Assembly (NCBI RefSeq): GCF_001570565.1
Contig: NZ_BBXE01000025.1
Location: 96,674-160,673 of the forward strand
Reading direction: 5' to 3'
Length of the DNA stretch: 64,000 bases
Source: Herbidospora yilanensis
GTDB lineage: Bacteria > Actinomycetota > Actinomycetes > Streptosporangiales > Streptosporangiaceae
The translations under genes and the position numbers were made by a program. The notes under the pieces are model-generated. The model was not told the origin of the DNA. It saw only the letters and a list, made by a program, of their open reading frames with translations, and ran no database searches. Numbering within the stretch: position 1 is the first letter of the stretch; the number at the start of each line of letters is the position of its first letter. Below are positions 24,257 to 32,770 of this stretch, in pieces.

Positions 24257-24370
24257 ATGAACGACCACCCGCATCACGACCACGAGGACGCCGACCACGA
24301 GCACGAGCTCGACTGCGGCGCCGAGGCCGCCTGTGGTCCCGGCCACTGCCACGACCACTCGGCTCGCTAG
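24257..24370 (+). CDS. His/Cys-rich 37-residue small protein
   Basis: This short gene encodes 37 residues with nine histidines, three cysteines and ten acidic residues; it starts MNDHPHHDHEDADHEHELDC and ends with HCHDHSAR. GGAGGGGAC precedes the ATG by five bases, and a symmetric terminator (24376-24419) follows the stop by 6 bp, both supporting a real gene. The composition strongly suggests binding of zinc, nickel, copper or cobalt. There is no signal peptide or membrane segment. Possible roles are a metal buffer or a metallochaperone-like peptide. I know of no named family. It lies between the rloAB promoter region and the convergent end of the NRPS cluster. Confidence 0.65.
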   Translation: MNDHPHHDHEDADHEHELDCGAEAACGPGHCHDHSAR

Positions 24371-24375
24371 GAAGA

Positions 24376-24419
24376 ACGTGTCCGGGCGGGCCGGCGCAGG
24401 CTCGCCCGGACGCGTTGTT
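24376..24419. terminator. Bidirectional terminator between small His-rich gene and mbtH
   Basis: AACGTGTCCGGGCG pairs with CGCCCGGACGCGTT around a GC-rich loop, with one bulge. It sits between two convergent stops. Confidence 0.7.
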
Positions 24420-24421
24420 CG

Positions 24422-24595
24422 TCAGGCCGGGCGGGCGCTCTTGGGGCGCATGTCCGTCCAGACCTCCTCGATGTGGGCCAGGCACTCCTCTCTGGTGCCT
24501 TCGAAACCGTCCGGGTGCCAGCCGTCGGGGATCTCCCGTCCGGCGGGCCAGAGAGAGTACTGCTCCTCGTCGTTGCGGACGACCAGGTGGGTCAC
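24422..24595 (-). CDS. MbtH-like NRPS adenylation partner
   Basis: This is a 57-residue MbtH-like protein. The family pattern is complete: [10 protein letters not shown], then [20 protein letters not shown], ending VWTDMRP. MbtH proteins bind adenylation domains and are often needed for their folding or activity. It starts at GTG 24595, overlapping the methyltransferase stop by 4 bp (GTGA), and is the last gene of the NRPS operon. At least one of the four adenylation domains of this cluster is probably MbtH-dependent. Confidence 0.95.
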   Translation of the reverse strand: MTHLVVRNDEEQYSLWPAGREIPDGWHPDGFEGTREECLAHIEEVWTDMRPKSARPA

Positions 24596-25533
24596 GACGT
24601 GCTCCTTGCGGTGATGAGGGTGTGCGTGGGGGAACGGGTCAGGTCGGTGGTGGTGATGTCGGCGGCGCCGGCTTCCCGGAGCCAGCCCGTGAGCTCGTCC
24701 GTGGTGTAGAGGCGGCCGCCCTGGGTGAGCCACAGGTTCAGCGCGAAGCCCTCGGTGAAGGCCTGGTCGGCCAGGCCGCCGCGCGGGGTCGTCGTGGTCT
24801 CCAGGATGTGGACGTCGGCTCCCGACGCCACCGCCTCCCGCACCAGCCCCCGGGCCCGTTCGCGGGAGAAGCCGTGGACGACGTTGAACAGCAGCACGTG
24901 GTCGTAGCCCTCCAGCGTCAGCGGCTCCGACAGGTCGGCCTCAACCAGGGGAAGCGCGCTGGGCGTGCCGGGCAGGTCGACGACGACCGCGTCCAGGCCC
25001 GGAGTGGCGTCCACGAAGGCCTTGGCGAAGACGCCGTGGCCGCCGCCGACGTCGGCGAGCCGGCCGGGGGTCATCGGGATCAGGCCGACGACCTCTTCGG
25101 CGAGCCAGCCCGCCAGGCCCGACTGGAGCCGGTGGAAGACGGCCAGCTCGTGGGGGCGGCCGGAGAGCCAGCGATAGAAGTCGGCCCGGGGCCGCCCGCT
25201 GGAGACACCGTCGAAGAGGTCCTTCCAGAACTCGCCGAGGATCGACGACCACAGGACCAGCGGGGTGCCGTATCCGGCCGAGACCCAGCCGGGCGAGGCC
25301 GCGAACACGTCGTCGTCGCGGGTCAGGTAACCGGTCGTCACGAGCAGGTCGAGCAGGAGGGTCAGGCCCTCCTCGTCGGCGTCGAGCACCTTGGCCAGGT
25401 CGGTGGCCGTGCCGGGCAGCGCCTCGAAGACGCCGAGCCGCACGGCCGCCGACCCCGCGTGGGCCGACATCGCGCCGACGATGTCGAGCAACGGCATCGG
25501 CGGGGTCTCATGCGGTGGCGGGTTCAACGGCAT
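24592..25533 (-). CDS. O-methyltransferase of the NRPS cluster
   Basis: This is a 313-residue class I SAM-dependent methyltransferase of the plant-OMT/hydroxyindole O-methyltransferase type. The N-terminal helical part (about 10-100) resembles the dimerisation domain. SAM binding is at [15 protein letters not shown], followed by an acidic VVVDLPGTP. The catalytic-histidine region reads [14 protein letters not shown]. The ATG at 25533 has GAGGAGGTG seven bases upstream and overlaps the exporter gene by 26 bp. With the kynurenine-monooxygenase-like enzyme of the same operon, a likely job is methylating a newly introduced phenolic OH; that order is an inference. Confidence 0.85.
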   Translation of the reverse strand: MPLNPPPHETPPMPLLDIVGAMSAHAGSAAVRLGVFEALPGTATDLAKVLDADEEGLTLLLDLLVTTGYLTRDDDVFAASPGWVSAGYGTPLVLWSSILGEFWKDLFDGVSSGRPRADFYRWLSGRPHELAVFHRLQSGLAGWLAEEVVGLIPMTPGRLADVGGGHGVFAKAFVDATPGLDAVVVDLPGTPSALPLVEADLSEPLTLEGYDHVLLFNVVHGFSRERARGLVREAVASGADVHILETTTTPRGGLADQAFTEGFALNLWLTQGGRLYTTDELTGWLREAGAADITTTDLTRSPTHTLITARSTS

Positions 25534-26812
25534 CGCGCACCTCCTCCTTCGCCCGGGGGGCGGGCTCCTTGCGCAGCAGCACGGTGACGGCGACGACGGC
25601 CAGGATGAGCGCGTCCACCAGGATGACGAACGCGATGCCGCGCCCCTCCCCCGTGCCGATCACCCGGCCGGCGGTCCCGGCCAGCGCGCCGCCGTCGCGC
25701 AGCAGCGGCCCGGCGACGAACTCGGCCAGCGGCCCGGCCAGCAGGTAGGCGAACGGGCTGCCGATGCCGCCGATCGTGTGCACGGTGCCGAGCACGCGGC
25801 CCAGGCTGTCGGGTTCGATGCCGCTCTGGAGCACGGCGTTGCCGGAGCCCTGCACCACCGGCAGCGTGAACAGGAAGGCGGCCGCCGCCCCGGCGACGAT
25901 CCACGGGCTGGGCTGGAGGGTGTGCAGCACCAGGAAGACGCTGCCGAGCAGCATGAACACGCCCATGCCGCGGACCCGCCTCTTCGGGCCGCCCCACAGG
26001 CCCATCACGATGCCGCCCAGGAACACCCCCGACCCTCCGGCGAACATGAGCGCGCCGAGCACGGCCGGGGAGCCGAACGACAGGATCAGCGGCTGCACCA
26101 GCACCCCGGCCACGGCGAAGCAGAAGTTGTACGCGGTGAACGTCAACGTCAGCCGCATCAGGTCGCCCCGCCGCCGCAGGTAGTGCCATCCGTACGACAG
26201 GTCGGTCAGCGGCGCCTTCGCCGACCCGGCGCCGGGCGCCTTCACCACCGACGCCGGCAGCTTCACGACCAGCAGCGTCGTCACCGCGAGGGCGAAGGTC
26301 ACCAGGTCGAGCACCAGCACGCCGGTCATCCCGATCGCGGCCAGCAGCGCCCCGGCCGCCAGCGGCGCGGCGATCTGGGTGGCCACGGTGATCTGCATGA
26401 GGCCGTTGGCGCGGGCGAGGTGGCGTTCGGGGATGAGCAGCGGGGTCATCGCCTGGTAGGTCGTCATGTGCAGCGTCCCGCAGATCGCGCCCACGAACGA
26501 GCCGAGGCAGATGTGCCACACCTGCAGCGCGTCGTGGTAGAGCAGCAGCGCCTGCGCGCCGGTGCTGAGCGCCACGACGCAGTCGCTGACGATCAGGACG
26601 CGGCGCCGGTCGAACCGGTCGACGATCACCCCGGCGAACGGGCCGACCAGGATGGCGGGCAGCAGCCCCGACAGCATGACCAGCGCGAACAGGGTGGTCG
26701 ACTGGGTGTTCTGGTAGACCCAGACGCCGAGCACGAAGCCCGTCAGGCTCGATCCGACGCCGGAGACCAGCGACGACAACCAGACGATGCCGAATCTCAC
26801 GAGGTCAGGCAC
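25508..26812 (-). CDS. MFS exporter of the NRPS cluster
   Basis: This major facilitator superfamily permease of about 434 residues has 12 transmembrane segments, of the MFS-3/enterobactin-exporter-like group. It has VDRFDRRRVLIVSD in the loop after helix 2 and a matching GGPKRRVRGMGV in the middle. GTG 26812 has GGAGG four bases upstream and overlaps the NRPS stop by 16 bp; GTG 26800, with a GTGA overlap, is an alternative. Its place inside the operon makes it the probable exporter of, or self-resistance pump for, the peptide product. Confidence 0.85.
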   Translation of the reverse strand: MPDLVRFGIVWLSSLVSGVGSSLTGFVLGVWVYQNTQSTTLFALVMLSGLLPAILVGPFAGVIVDRFDRRRVLIVSDCVVALSTGAQALLLYHDALQVWHICLGSFVGAICGTLHMTTYQAMTPLLIPERHLARANGLMQITVATQIAAPLAAGALLAAIGMTGVLVLDLVTFALAVTTLLVVKLPASVVKAPGAGSAKAPLTDLSYGWHYLRRRGDLMRLTLTFTAYNFCFAVAGVLVQPLILSFGSPAVLGALMFAGGSGVFLGGIVMGLWGGPKRRVRGMGVFMLLGSVFLVLHTLQPSPWIVAGAAAAFLFTLPVVQGSGNAVLQSGIEPDSLGRVLGTVHTIGGIGSPFAYLLAGPLAEFVAGPLLRDGGALAGTAGRVIGTGEGRGIAFVILVDALILAVVAVTVLLRKEPAPRAKEEVRDAVEPATA

Positions 26813-29800
26813 ATCGCCTCCACGTAACGCCGGATGAGCGCCCGGTCGGCGGCCGGGCAGGTGATCCCGGCGGCGGTCAGCACCTTCCGGGTGCGCGAAC
26901 AGTCGAACCACGGCCGGGGGAAGACCGGCCGCTCCTCGGGCAGTTCGGTGACGAACGCCGCGAGCGGCAGGTCGGGCAGCCCGTCGTGGACGGCCGCCCG
27001 CCACTCGGCCCACGGAACCAGCCGCACGCCGAGGGCCTCGGCGATCTCCGCGTAGGTGATCGTCGCCTCGTTGAAGTAGTGGTGGTCGTCCCCCGCGCCG
27101 TGCAGCACGTGGTGGACGATCGCGTCGGCCACGTGGTCGACCGGGGAGACGTCCTCGTCGTAGGGCATGTCCGGGGCCATGCCGAGCCGCGTCATCGTGG
27201 CCAGCAGGCGGCTGAAGTAGTCGCCGTCGTTGCCCCATCCGGTCCGGCTGTCGCCGCCGATCCTGGCCGGGCGGTGGATCGAGACGGGGATGCCGCGCTC
27301 GCGCGCCTGCGCGGCGAGCCGGTCGGCGACCCATTTGGTCTGGTTGTAGCCGCCACCCAGGCCGGTCGGGTCCTCCGGCACGTCGGCCTCGGTGATCCGG
27401 CGGCTCTGGTAGGCCTTGCCGAGGTGGACCCCGAGCGTCGAGACGTGGTGGACGGGCACGCCCCCGCCCAGCGCCGACAGCCGCAGGACCGCCAGGGTGC
27501 CGCCGACGTTGACGTCCTTCAGCCGGTGGTACGGCTCCGCGAAGTTGATCAGCCCGCCGTTGTGGCAGATGACGTCGACCCGTTGGGCGAGGCGGGCGAA
27601 CTCCTCCTCGGACAGGCCCAGCCGGGGCGAGCCGAGGTCGCCCGGGATGCCGACGACCCGGGCCTCGGGCAACCCCTGCGCGGCCAGCGCGGCCCGCACC
27701 CGGGCCTCGGCGGCGGCGGGGGTGCCGGCCCGGACGAGACAGAGCAGTTCCGAGACGGGGGCCAGCCGGGCGGCGAGGTGTGCCCCGAGGAAGCCGGTCG
27801 CGCCGGTGAGCAGGACCGTTATGCCCGACCGGTCTCTCGGGACGGTCACCCGGATGTCGCCGGGCAGCACCGCCTCGGCGAGCAGGTCGGGTTCGTCCGA
27901 GGTCGCGTGGGTGCCTTCGATCGTGGCGGCGAGCTCGGCCAGGTCGGCGGTCTCGAACAGGGCGCGCAGCGGGAGGGCGACGCCGAGCCGGTCCTTCAGG
28001 GCCGCCAGCACGCGGGCCGCGAGCAGTGAGTGGCCGCCGAGTTCGAAGAAGTTGTCCCGCCGTCCGACCCTCCGGTCGCCCGCGACGACGACCGACCAGA
28101 CGTCCGCGACCGCCTGTTCGGTCGGGGTCCGCGGGGCCTCGTAGGGGGCCGACACCGTGACCTCGGGCAGGGCGGCCGTGTCGACCTTGCCGTGGCCGGT
28201 GCGGGGGACGGTCTCCAGCGCGACGAACATGTCGGGCACGAGGTGGTCGGGCAGCCGTTCCCGCAGGTAGGAGCGCAGGTCTGACTCCCCGGCGACGAAC
28301 GCGACCAGGCGGTCGCCCGCCGACGTCACGTGGGCGTCGCGCACGCCGGGGTGCGCGGTCAGCGCCGCCTCGACCTCGCCCGGCTCGATGCGGTGGCCGC
28401 GCACCTTGAGCTGGCGGTCCTTGCGGCCGGCGAACTCGAAGCTCCCGTCGAGACGCCGCCGGACCAGGTCGCCGGTCCGGTACATGCGTGCCCCCGGCAC
28501 CCCGGAGAACGGATCGGGCGTGAACCGCTCGGCGGTCATCGCCGGCTGCCCGAGGTAACCCCAGGCCAGGCAGTCGCCCGCGAGGTGGAGCTCGCCGTAG
28601 ACGTTGTCGGGGGCGAGCCCGCCGTGGCCGTCGACGACGTAGGCCCGCACGTGCGGCAGCTCGGTCCCGATGGGCAGGTGCAGCGGCGTCGTGGGCTCCG
28701 CGGCCGTGTGCGTGGTCGCGCATACCGTCGCCTCGGTCGGGCCGTAGTGGTTGACCAGCGGGGTGCCGGTCGCGGCCAGCCAGGTCGCCAGCGCCGCGGC
28801 CGGCACCGACTCGCCGCCGACCATCATCAGCCTGACCGGCCATTCGATCCGGCGTCCGGCCAGCTCGTCGGCCCAGCGACGCCAGAGCGAGGCCGCCGTG
28901 TCGACGGCGGTGATCCCGTGACGCTCGACGAAGGCGAGCAGCGCGTCGGCGTCGAGGCGGGCCGGTTCGTCGTGCAGGACCAGCGCGCCGCCGGTGGAGA
29001 GCACCGGGAACAGGTCGCCCACGGACGCGTCGAAGGTCAGCGGCGGGATCATCAGCACCCGGTCGGCGGCCGTGAACCCGTGGACGTCCACGAAGGCCCT
29101 GGTGAACCTCCGCAGCGAGTCGTGGCCGACGGCGACGCCCTTGGGCGTGCCGGTCGAGCCGGAGGTGAAGATGACGTAGGCGAGCGAGCTCGGTTCCACC
29201 GGGGCGTGGTCGCGTGGGTGGAAACCCTCGTGGTCCACGACGCCCACGGCGTTGGCCGCCGCCAGCATCCGTTCCACTCTCTCCGGAGGGTGGCCGGGGT
29301 CGAGCGGCAGGTAGGCGCAGCCCGCCTGGAGGATGCCCACGATGGCGGCGACGGCGTCGGGTCCGGCGGGGAGACGTACCCCGATGACGCTGCCTTGAGT
29401 CAGCCCGGCCAGGTCGAGGGAGGCGGCCCGGCGCAGCAGCTCGCGGTAGGTCACCGTCTCGGTGTCGGTGATCACCGCGGGTTCGTCGGAGGGCGTGATC
29501 TTCCAGGCCGGCGCTTCGTAGGGGACGGCGCCGGGGGCGCGGGTCTGGAGGGGGACGTCCCAGACGCCCTGGTCGGCGTCGTCGACGGTCGCGCGCAGGA
29601 CGGCGACCATGTGGTGGCCGATCGCGTCGACCGAGGCGGCGTCGAACAGGTCGGTCGCGTAGTCGAGGTGCACGCCGTCGCCCTCGACCACGAGCGTCAG
29701 GTCGAACCGGGCCGGGGGCGCGGCCAGCGCGTGGGCCCGGCCGGTCAGCCCCGGCGCGACCTCGATCGCCCCGCCGGGCTCCCCGGTCACCAGCATGACC

Positions 29801-30843
29801 TGGAAGATCGGGTTGTGGCTGAGGTCGCGCCGCCCGCCAGTCAGCTCGACGACCGAGTCGAACGGCAGCGTGCGATGGTCGAGCGCGGTCATGGTGGTCT
29901 CGCGGGCGAGCCGGACCACCTCGCGCAGCGTCGGGTTCCCGGTGAGGTGGGTCCGCAGCGCGACGGTGTTGACGAACATCCCGGCCGTGCGCTCCAGCTC
30001 GGGCAGTTCGCGGTCGCTGACCGGGGTGCCGATGACGACGTCGTCGGTGCCGGCCATCCGGGCCAGCACGACGTTCAGCGCGGCCAGCACCACCATGAAC
30101 ACGGTCGTCCGGTTGGCCTGCGCCCAGGCCCGCAACTCCCCGGCGAACCCGTCGGGGTAGACGACCGACCGGCGGTCGCCGTCGAAGGTCGGCCGGGCCG
30201 GGCGCGGCCGGTCGAGGGGCAGGTCGAGCAGCCCGCTGACGCCGTCGAGCCGCTGCGCCCAGAACGCCCGGTCGGCCGCGTCGGTGTCGCGGGTCGCCAG
30301 CCACGCCGCGTAGTCCGGATACTGCACCTGGACGGGCGGCAGGCGCTCCCCCCGGTAGAGGGCGTAGACCTCGTCGAACAGGATGCCGGTGGTCTCGCCG
30401 TCGCACACGATGTGGTGCCAGCACATCGCCAGCACGTGCCCGTCGCGGTAGGGGATCAGCAGCACCCGCATCAGCGGCGCCCGCGCGAGGTCGAACCCGT
30501 GGGAGAGGAACTCCTCGATGGTGCCCTCGGTCGAGAAGGGCACCTCGGCCGACGGGACGACGTGCTGGCGGGGCACCCCGTCGCGGACCACGATCGCGGT
30601 CCGCAGGGACTCGTGCCGGGCCACCAGGGCGTCGATCGCCCGGCGCATCCGGGGCACGTCGAGGTCGCCGGTCAGCTCGTGGGCCGCCCAGCACAGGTAG
30701 CGGTCGCCGTCGAACCCCGCCTGGTCGAGGAACCACAACCGTTCCTGCGACGGGGCCAGCGGCGCGTCGGCGCCCGGGTCGCGGCGCGGGATCCCGGACC
30801 GCTGCGCCGCGACCCGCGCCATACGTTCGGACAGTCTGCTCAC
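26797..30843 (-). CDS. NRPS module C-A-T with terminal thioester reductase
   Basis: This terminal NRPS has about 1348 residues. The condensation domain (about 15-435) has HHIVCDG. The adenylation domain (about 450-890) has FTSGSTGTPKG, LTFDASVG and NHYGPTEATVC. The thiolation domain (about 905-970) has FFELGGHSLLAARV. The C-terminal reductase of the short-chain dehydrogenase type (about 1005-1340) has LLTGATGFLGAHLA and YNQTKW. The reductase would release the peptide as an aldehyde or, after a second reduction, an alcohol. The pocket read by hand against GrsA is D-A-G-D-M-G-H-V-C, for which I have no clear substrate; the acidic fourth position hints at a polar or basic amine. GTG 30843 overlaps the previous stop by 4 bp. 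Confidence 0.93.
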   Translation of the reverse strand: MSRLSERMARVAAQRSGIPRRDPGADAPLAPSQERLWFLDQAGFDGDRYLCWAAHELTGDLDVPRMRRAIDALVARHESLRTAIVVRDGVPRQHVVPSAEVPFSTEGTIEEFLSHGFDLARAPLMRVLLIPYRDGHVLAMCWHHIVCDGETTGILFDEVYALYRGERLPPVQVQYPDYAAWLATRDTDAADRAFWAQRLDGVSGLLDLPLDRPRPARPTFDGDRRSVVYPDGFAGELRAWAQANRTTVFMVVLAALNVVLARMAGTDDVVIGTPVSDRELPELERTAGMFVNTVALRTHLTGNPTLREVVRLARETTMTALDHRTLPFDSVVELTGGRRDLSHNPIFQVMLVTGEPGGAIEVAPGLTGRAHALAAPPARFDLTLVVEGDGVHLDYATDLFDAASVDAIGHHMVAVLRATVDDADQGVWDVPLQTRAPGAVPYEAPAWKITPSDEPAVITDTETVTYRELLRRAASLDLAGLTQGSVIGVRLPAGPDAVAAIVGILQAGCAYLPLDPGHPPERVERMLAAANAVGVVDHEGFHPRDHAPVEPSSLAYVIFTSGSTGTPKGVAVGHDSLRRFTRAFVDVHGFTAADRVLMIPPLTFDASVGDLFPVLSTGGALVLHDEPARLDADALLAFVERHGITAVDTAASLWRRWADELAGRRIEWPVRLMMVGGESVPAAALATWLAATGTPLVNHYGPTEATVCATTHTAAEPTTPLHLPIGTELPHVRAYVVDGHGGLAPDNVYGELHLAGDCLAWGYLGQPAMTAERFTPDPFSGVPGARMYRTGDLVRRRLDGSFEFAGRKDRQLKVRGHRIEPGEVEAALTAHPGVRDAHVTSAGDRLVAFVAGESDLRSYLRERLPDHLVPDMFVALETVPRTGHGKVDTAALPEVTVSAPYEAPRTPTEQAVADVWSVVVAGDRRVGRRDNFFELGGHSLLAARVLAALKDRLGVALPLRALFETADLAELAATIEGTHATSDEPDLLAEAVLPGDIRVTVPRDRSGITVLLTGATGFLGAHLAARLAPVSELLCLVRAGTPAAAEARVRAALAAQGLPEARVVGIPGDLGSPRLGLSEEEFARLAQRVDVICHNGGLINFAEPYHRLKDVNVGGTLAVLRLSALGGGVPVHHVSTLGVHLGKAYQSRRITEADVPEDPTGLGGGYNQTKWVADRLAAQARERGIPVSIHRPARIGGDSRTGWGNDGDYFSRLLATMTRLGMAPDMPYDEDVSPVDHVADAIVHHVLHGAGDDHHYFNEATITYAEIAEALGVRLVPWAEWRAAVHDGLPDLPLAAFVTELPEERPVFPRPWFDCSRTRKVLTAAGITCPAADRALIRRYVEAMCLTS

Positions 30844-31487
30844 GAGGGCACCACGTCCCGCAGATGGGCCGGGACGCGGTCGCCGAAGATCGCGCGGTAC
30901 GCCGACACGTGCTGCTCGCGCGAGGTCAGGAACGGCAGGTCGGTGCTGACCATGTGCCGCACGACCAGCATCGGGACCGGCGCCTCCAGCGGGCGCAGCA
31001 GCGGGTTCCATAACCCGCCCTTGTCCGGCGGGCCGTCGTGGAACTCGCCGACCATGACCCCGGCGGGCACGTGCCGGTCCTTGAGGATCTCCTGGGCGCC
31101 GTCGATCAGGTCGAGCCGCCGGGCCGCGTCCGGGAACAGCACCAGCACGGCCGTGTGCATCGAGTCGGCGATCGACCGGGGGGCGAGTTCGCCGAACCAC
31201 TTCCGGTACGGCTCCACCGCGGCGACCACCTCCTCGACGGTCTCCGGCCGTCCGGGGCGGATGGCGAGCAGGAACCGCCCCCGGTCGATGGAGCCCTGGG
31301 CGTAGGGGCAGACCGGACCGCGGCGGCCCAGTTCGGGGTGCGGGCGGCACAGGTACTCGCGCGCCCACGCCGTCACCGTGCGGAGCTGGCGGATGTACAT
31401 GGCGCCCAGCGGGTGGAGGGGGCACCCGCTCTCGACGTCCTTGACGTCGAACAGGCGTAAGGTCGGCTCGTCGGGGTGGGTGATCAC
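30840..31487 (-). CDS. Uncharacterised protein of the NRPS operon
   Basis: This 215-residue soluble protein is translationally coupled on both sides by GTGA overlaps (31484-31487 and 30840-30843), so it is almost certainly part of the pathway. Visible features are a Cys/His-containing block (SGCPLHPLGAMYIRQLRTV), CRPHPELGRRGPVCPYAQGS, and a C-terminal part with HMVSTDLPFLTS and REQHVSAYRAIFG. The spaced Cys residues could bind metal. It may belong to a domain-of-unknown-function group that I recall as DUF6875, but this is from memory and unsure. Its position between the monooxygenase and the terminal module suggests an accessory or tailoring role. Confidence 0.8.
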   Translation of the reverse strand: MITHPDEPTLRLFDVKDVESGCPLHPLGAMYIRQLRTVTAWAREYLCRPHPELGRRGPVCPYAQGSIDRGRFLLAIRPGRPETVEEVVAAVEPYRKWFGELAPRSIADSMHTAVLVLFPDAARRLDLIDGAQEILKDRHVPAGVMVGEFHDGPPDKGGLWNPLLRPLEAPVPMLVVRHMVSTDLPFLTSREQHVSAYRAIFGDRVPAHLRDVVPS

Positions 31488-32770
31488 TTCGGGTGCCTCC
31501 TGTCGCGGCGCCAGAGGAGGGCGGCCGCCAGCCCCACGGCCGCCGTCATCCCTCCCGCGCGGACGATCCGGTCCTGCTTTCGCGCACGCCGCAGCGCCTC
31601 GCCGTACGGCATGGTGGTGTGGCTGACCATCGTGTAGAGCGGTCGCCACATGTCGGGCAGCAGCCGGCTGAGCACGGTGTCCACCTGCTTGCGGGCCAGG
31701 TGGAGCGGGGAGCGCAGCCGGTCGCGGAGTTCCAGGAAGTTGTCGGCCGACAGGTCGGCCAGCACGTCGGTGTGCGGTTTCCTGCGCCGCTGATACGCGG
31801 CGAAGGCCGCGCCGAGATCGTCGGGCCGGGCCTCGACGCATTCGGCGAGGACGACGCAGTCCTCGAACGCCGAGTTCATGCCCTGCCCGTAGAAGGGGTA
31901 GACGGCGTGGCAGGCGTCGCCGATCAGCACCGCCCGGCCGTCCTCGTGCCACTTCGAGGTCCGCACGGTGACCAGGTGGCCGACCGGGTTGCGGGCGAGT
32001 TGCCCCACCAGGTCGGGCAGGTCGGCGGCCGGGAGCACGCTCTTGACGAACGCCGCCAGGTCGGGCCGCACGAGATCGTGGTGGTCCATGAACAACGTGC
32101 AGGTCAGCGACCCGTCGACGTTGGGGTGGGCGACCATGAGGCCCTGGTCGCCGGGCCAGACGTGCAGCGCCTCCAGCCGTTCGGTGTACGGCAGGTGCAG
32201 CTCCTTGTAGCCCCACGGCAGGAACTCCTGCCGGAAGTCGGCCGGCCGGCCGCGCAGGAGTTCGGCACGGACCGCCGAGAACGCTCCATCGGCGCCGACG
32301 ATCACGTCGGGGGTGATCGTCTCGCCGCCCGCCTGGAACGACGGGGCGTCGCGGTCGATCGCGGTCACCGGGGTGCCGAAGAAGAACCGCACCCCCTGGA
32401 GCTTCTCCGCGTGCTCGACCAGGGTCCGGCTGAGGGCGTCGCGCCGGATCGAGTGGAGGATCTCGCCGGGGTCGCGCCCGTACGGGTGGAAGAACGGGCG
32501 GCCCTCCCTCGGGTGGACGTACCGGCCGCGCATCGGGACGGTGTGGGCGCGCACCGCCTCCCACAACCCGGCCTTGCGGAGGGCGCCGATGCCCCGGGCC
32601 GACAGGCCCAGGTTGATCGAACGGCCCTCGTCGGGCGGCGCGACCCTGGGGTCGGCCCGGCGTTCGTAGACGTCGACGCGGTGGCCCTGCCCGGCCAGGT
32701 ACACGGCCAGCAGTGAACCTGCCAGCCCCGCACCGACCACCGCGAAATGGATGTTCAGGTCGTCGCGCAT
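31484..32770 (-). CDS. Kynurenine 3-monooxygenase-like flavoprotein
   Basis: This is a 428-residue FAD monooxygenase most like kynurenine 3-monooxygenase (KMO). The FAD motif is GAGLAGSLLAVYLAG; the KMO hallmark is DEGRSINLGLSARGIGAL near residue 48; the second motif is LIGDACHAVYPFYGQGMNSA. KMO converts L-kynurenine to 3-hydroxykynurenine. The extreme C-terminus has a hydrophobic helix followed by RRDRR, resembling the membrane anchor of eukaryotic KMO and unusual for a bacterial one. ATG 32770 overlaps the previous NRPS stop (TGATG). In NRPS pathways KMO homologues make 3-hydroxykynurenine or hydroxyanthranilate precursors (as in sibiromycin). Here no kynureninase or tryptophan dioxygenase is adjacent, so the substrate could be free or carrier-bound kynurenine. 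Confidence 0.88.
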   Translation of the reverse strand: MRDDLNIHFAVVGAGLAGSLLAVYLAGQGHRVDVYERRADPRVAPPDEGRSINLGLSARGIGALRKAGLWEAVRAHTVPMRGRYVHPREGRPFFHPYGRDPGEILHSIRRDALSRTLVEHAEKLQGVRFFFGTPVTAIDRDAPSFQAGGETITPDVIVGADGAFSAVRAELLRGRPADFRQEFLPWGYKELHLPYTERLEALHVWPGDQGLMVAHPNVDGSLTCTLFMDHHDLVRPDLAAFVKSVLPAADLPDLVGQLARNPVGHLVTVRTSKWHEDGRAVLIGDACHAVYPFYGQGMNSAFEDCVVLAECVEARPDDLGAAFAAYQRRRKPHTDVLADLSADNFLELRDRLRSPLHLARKQVDTVLSRLLPDMWRPLYTMVSHTTMPYGEALRRARKQDRIVRAGGMTAAVGLAAALLWRRDRRHPK

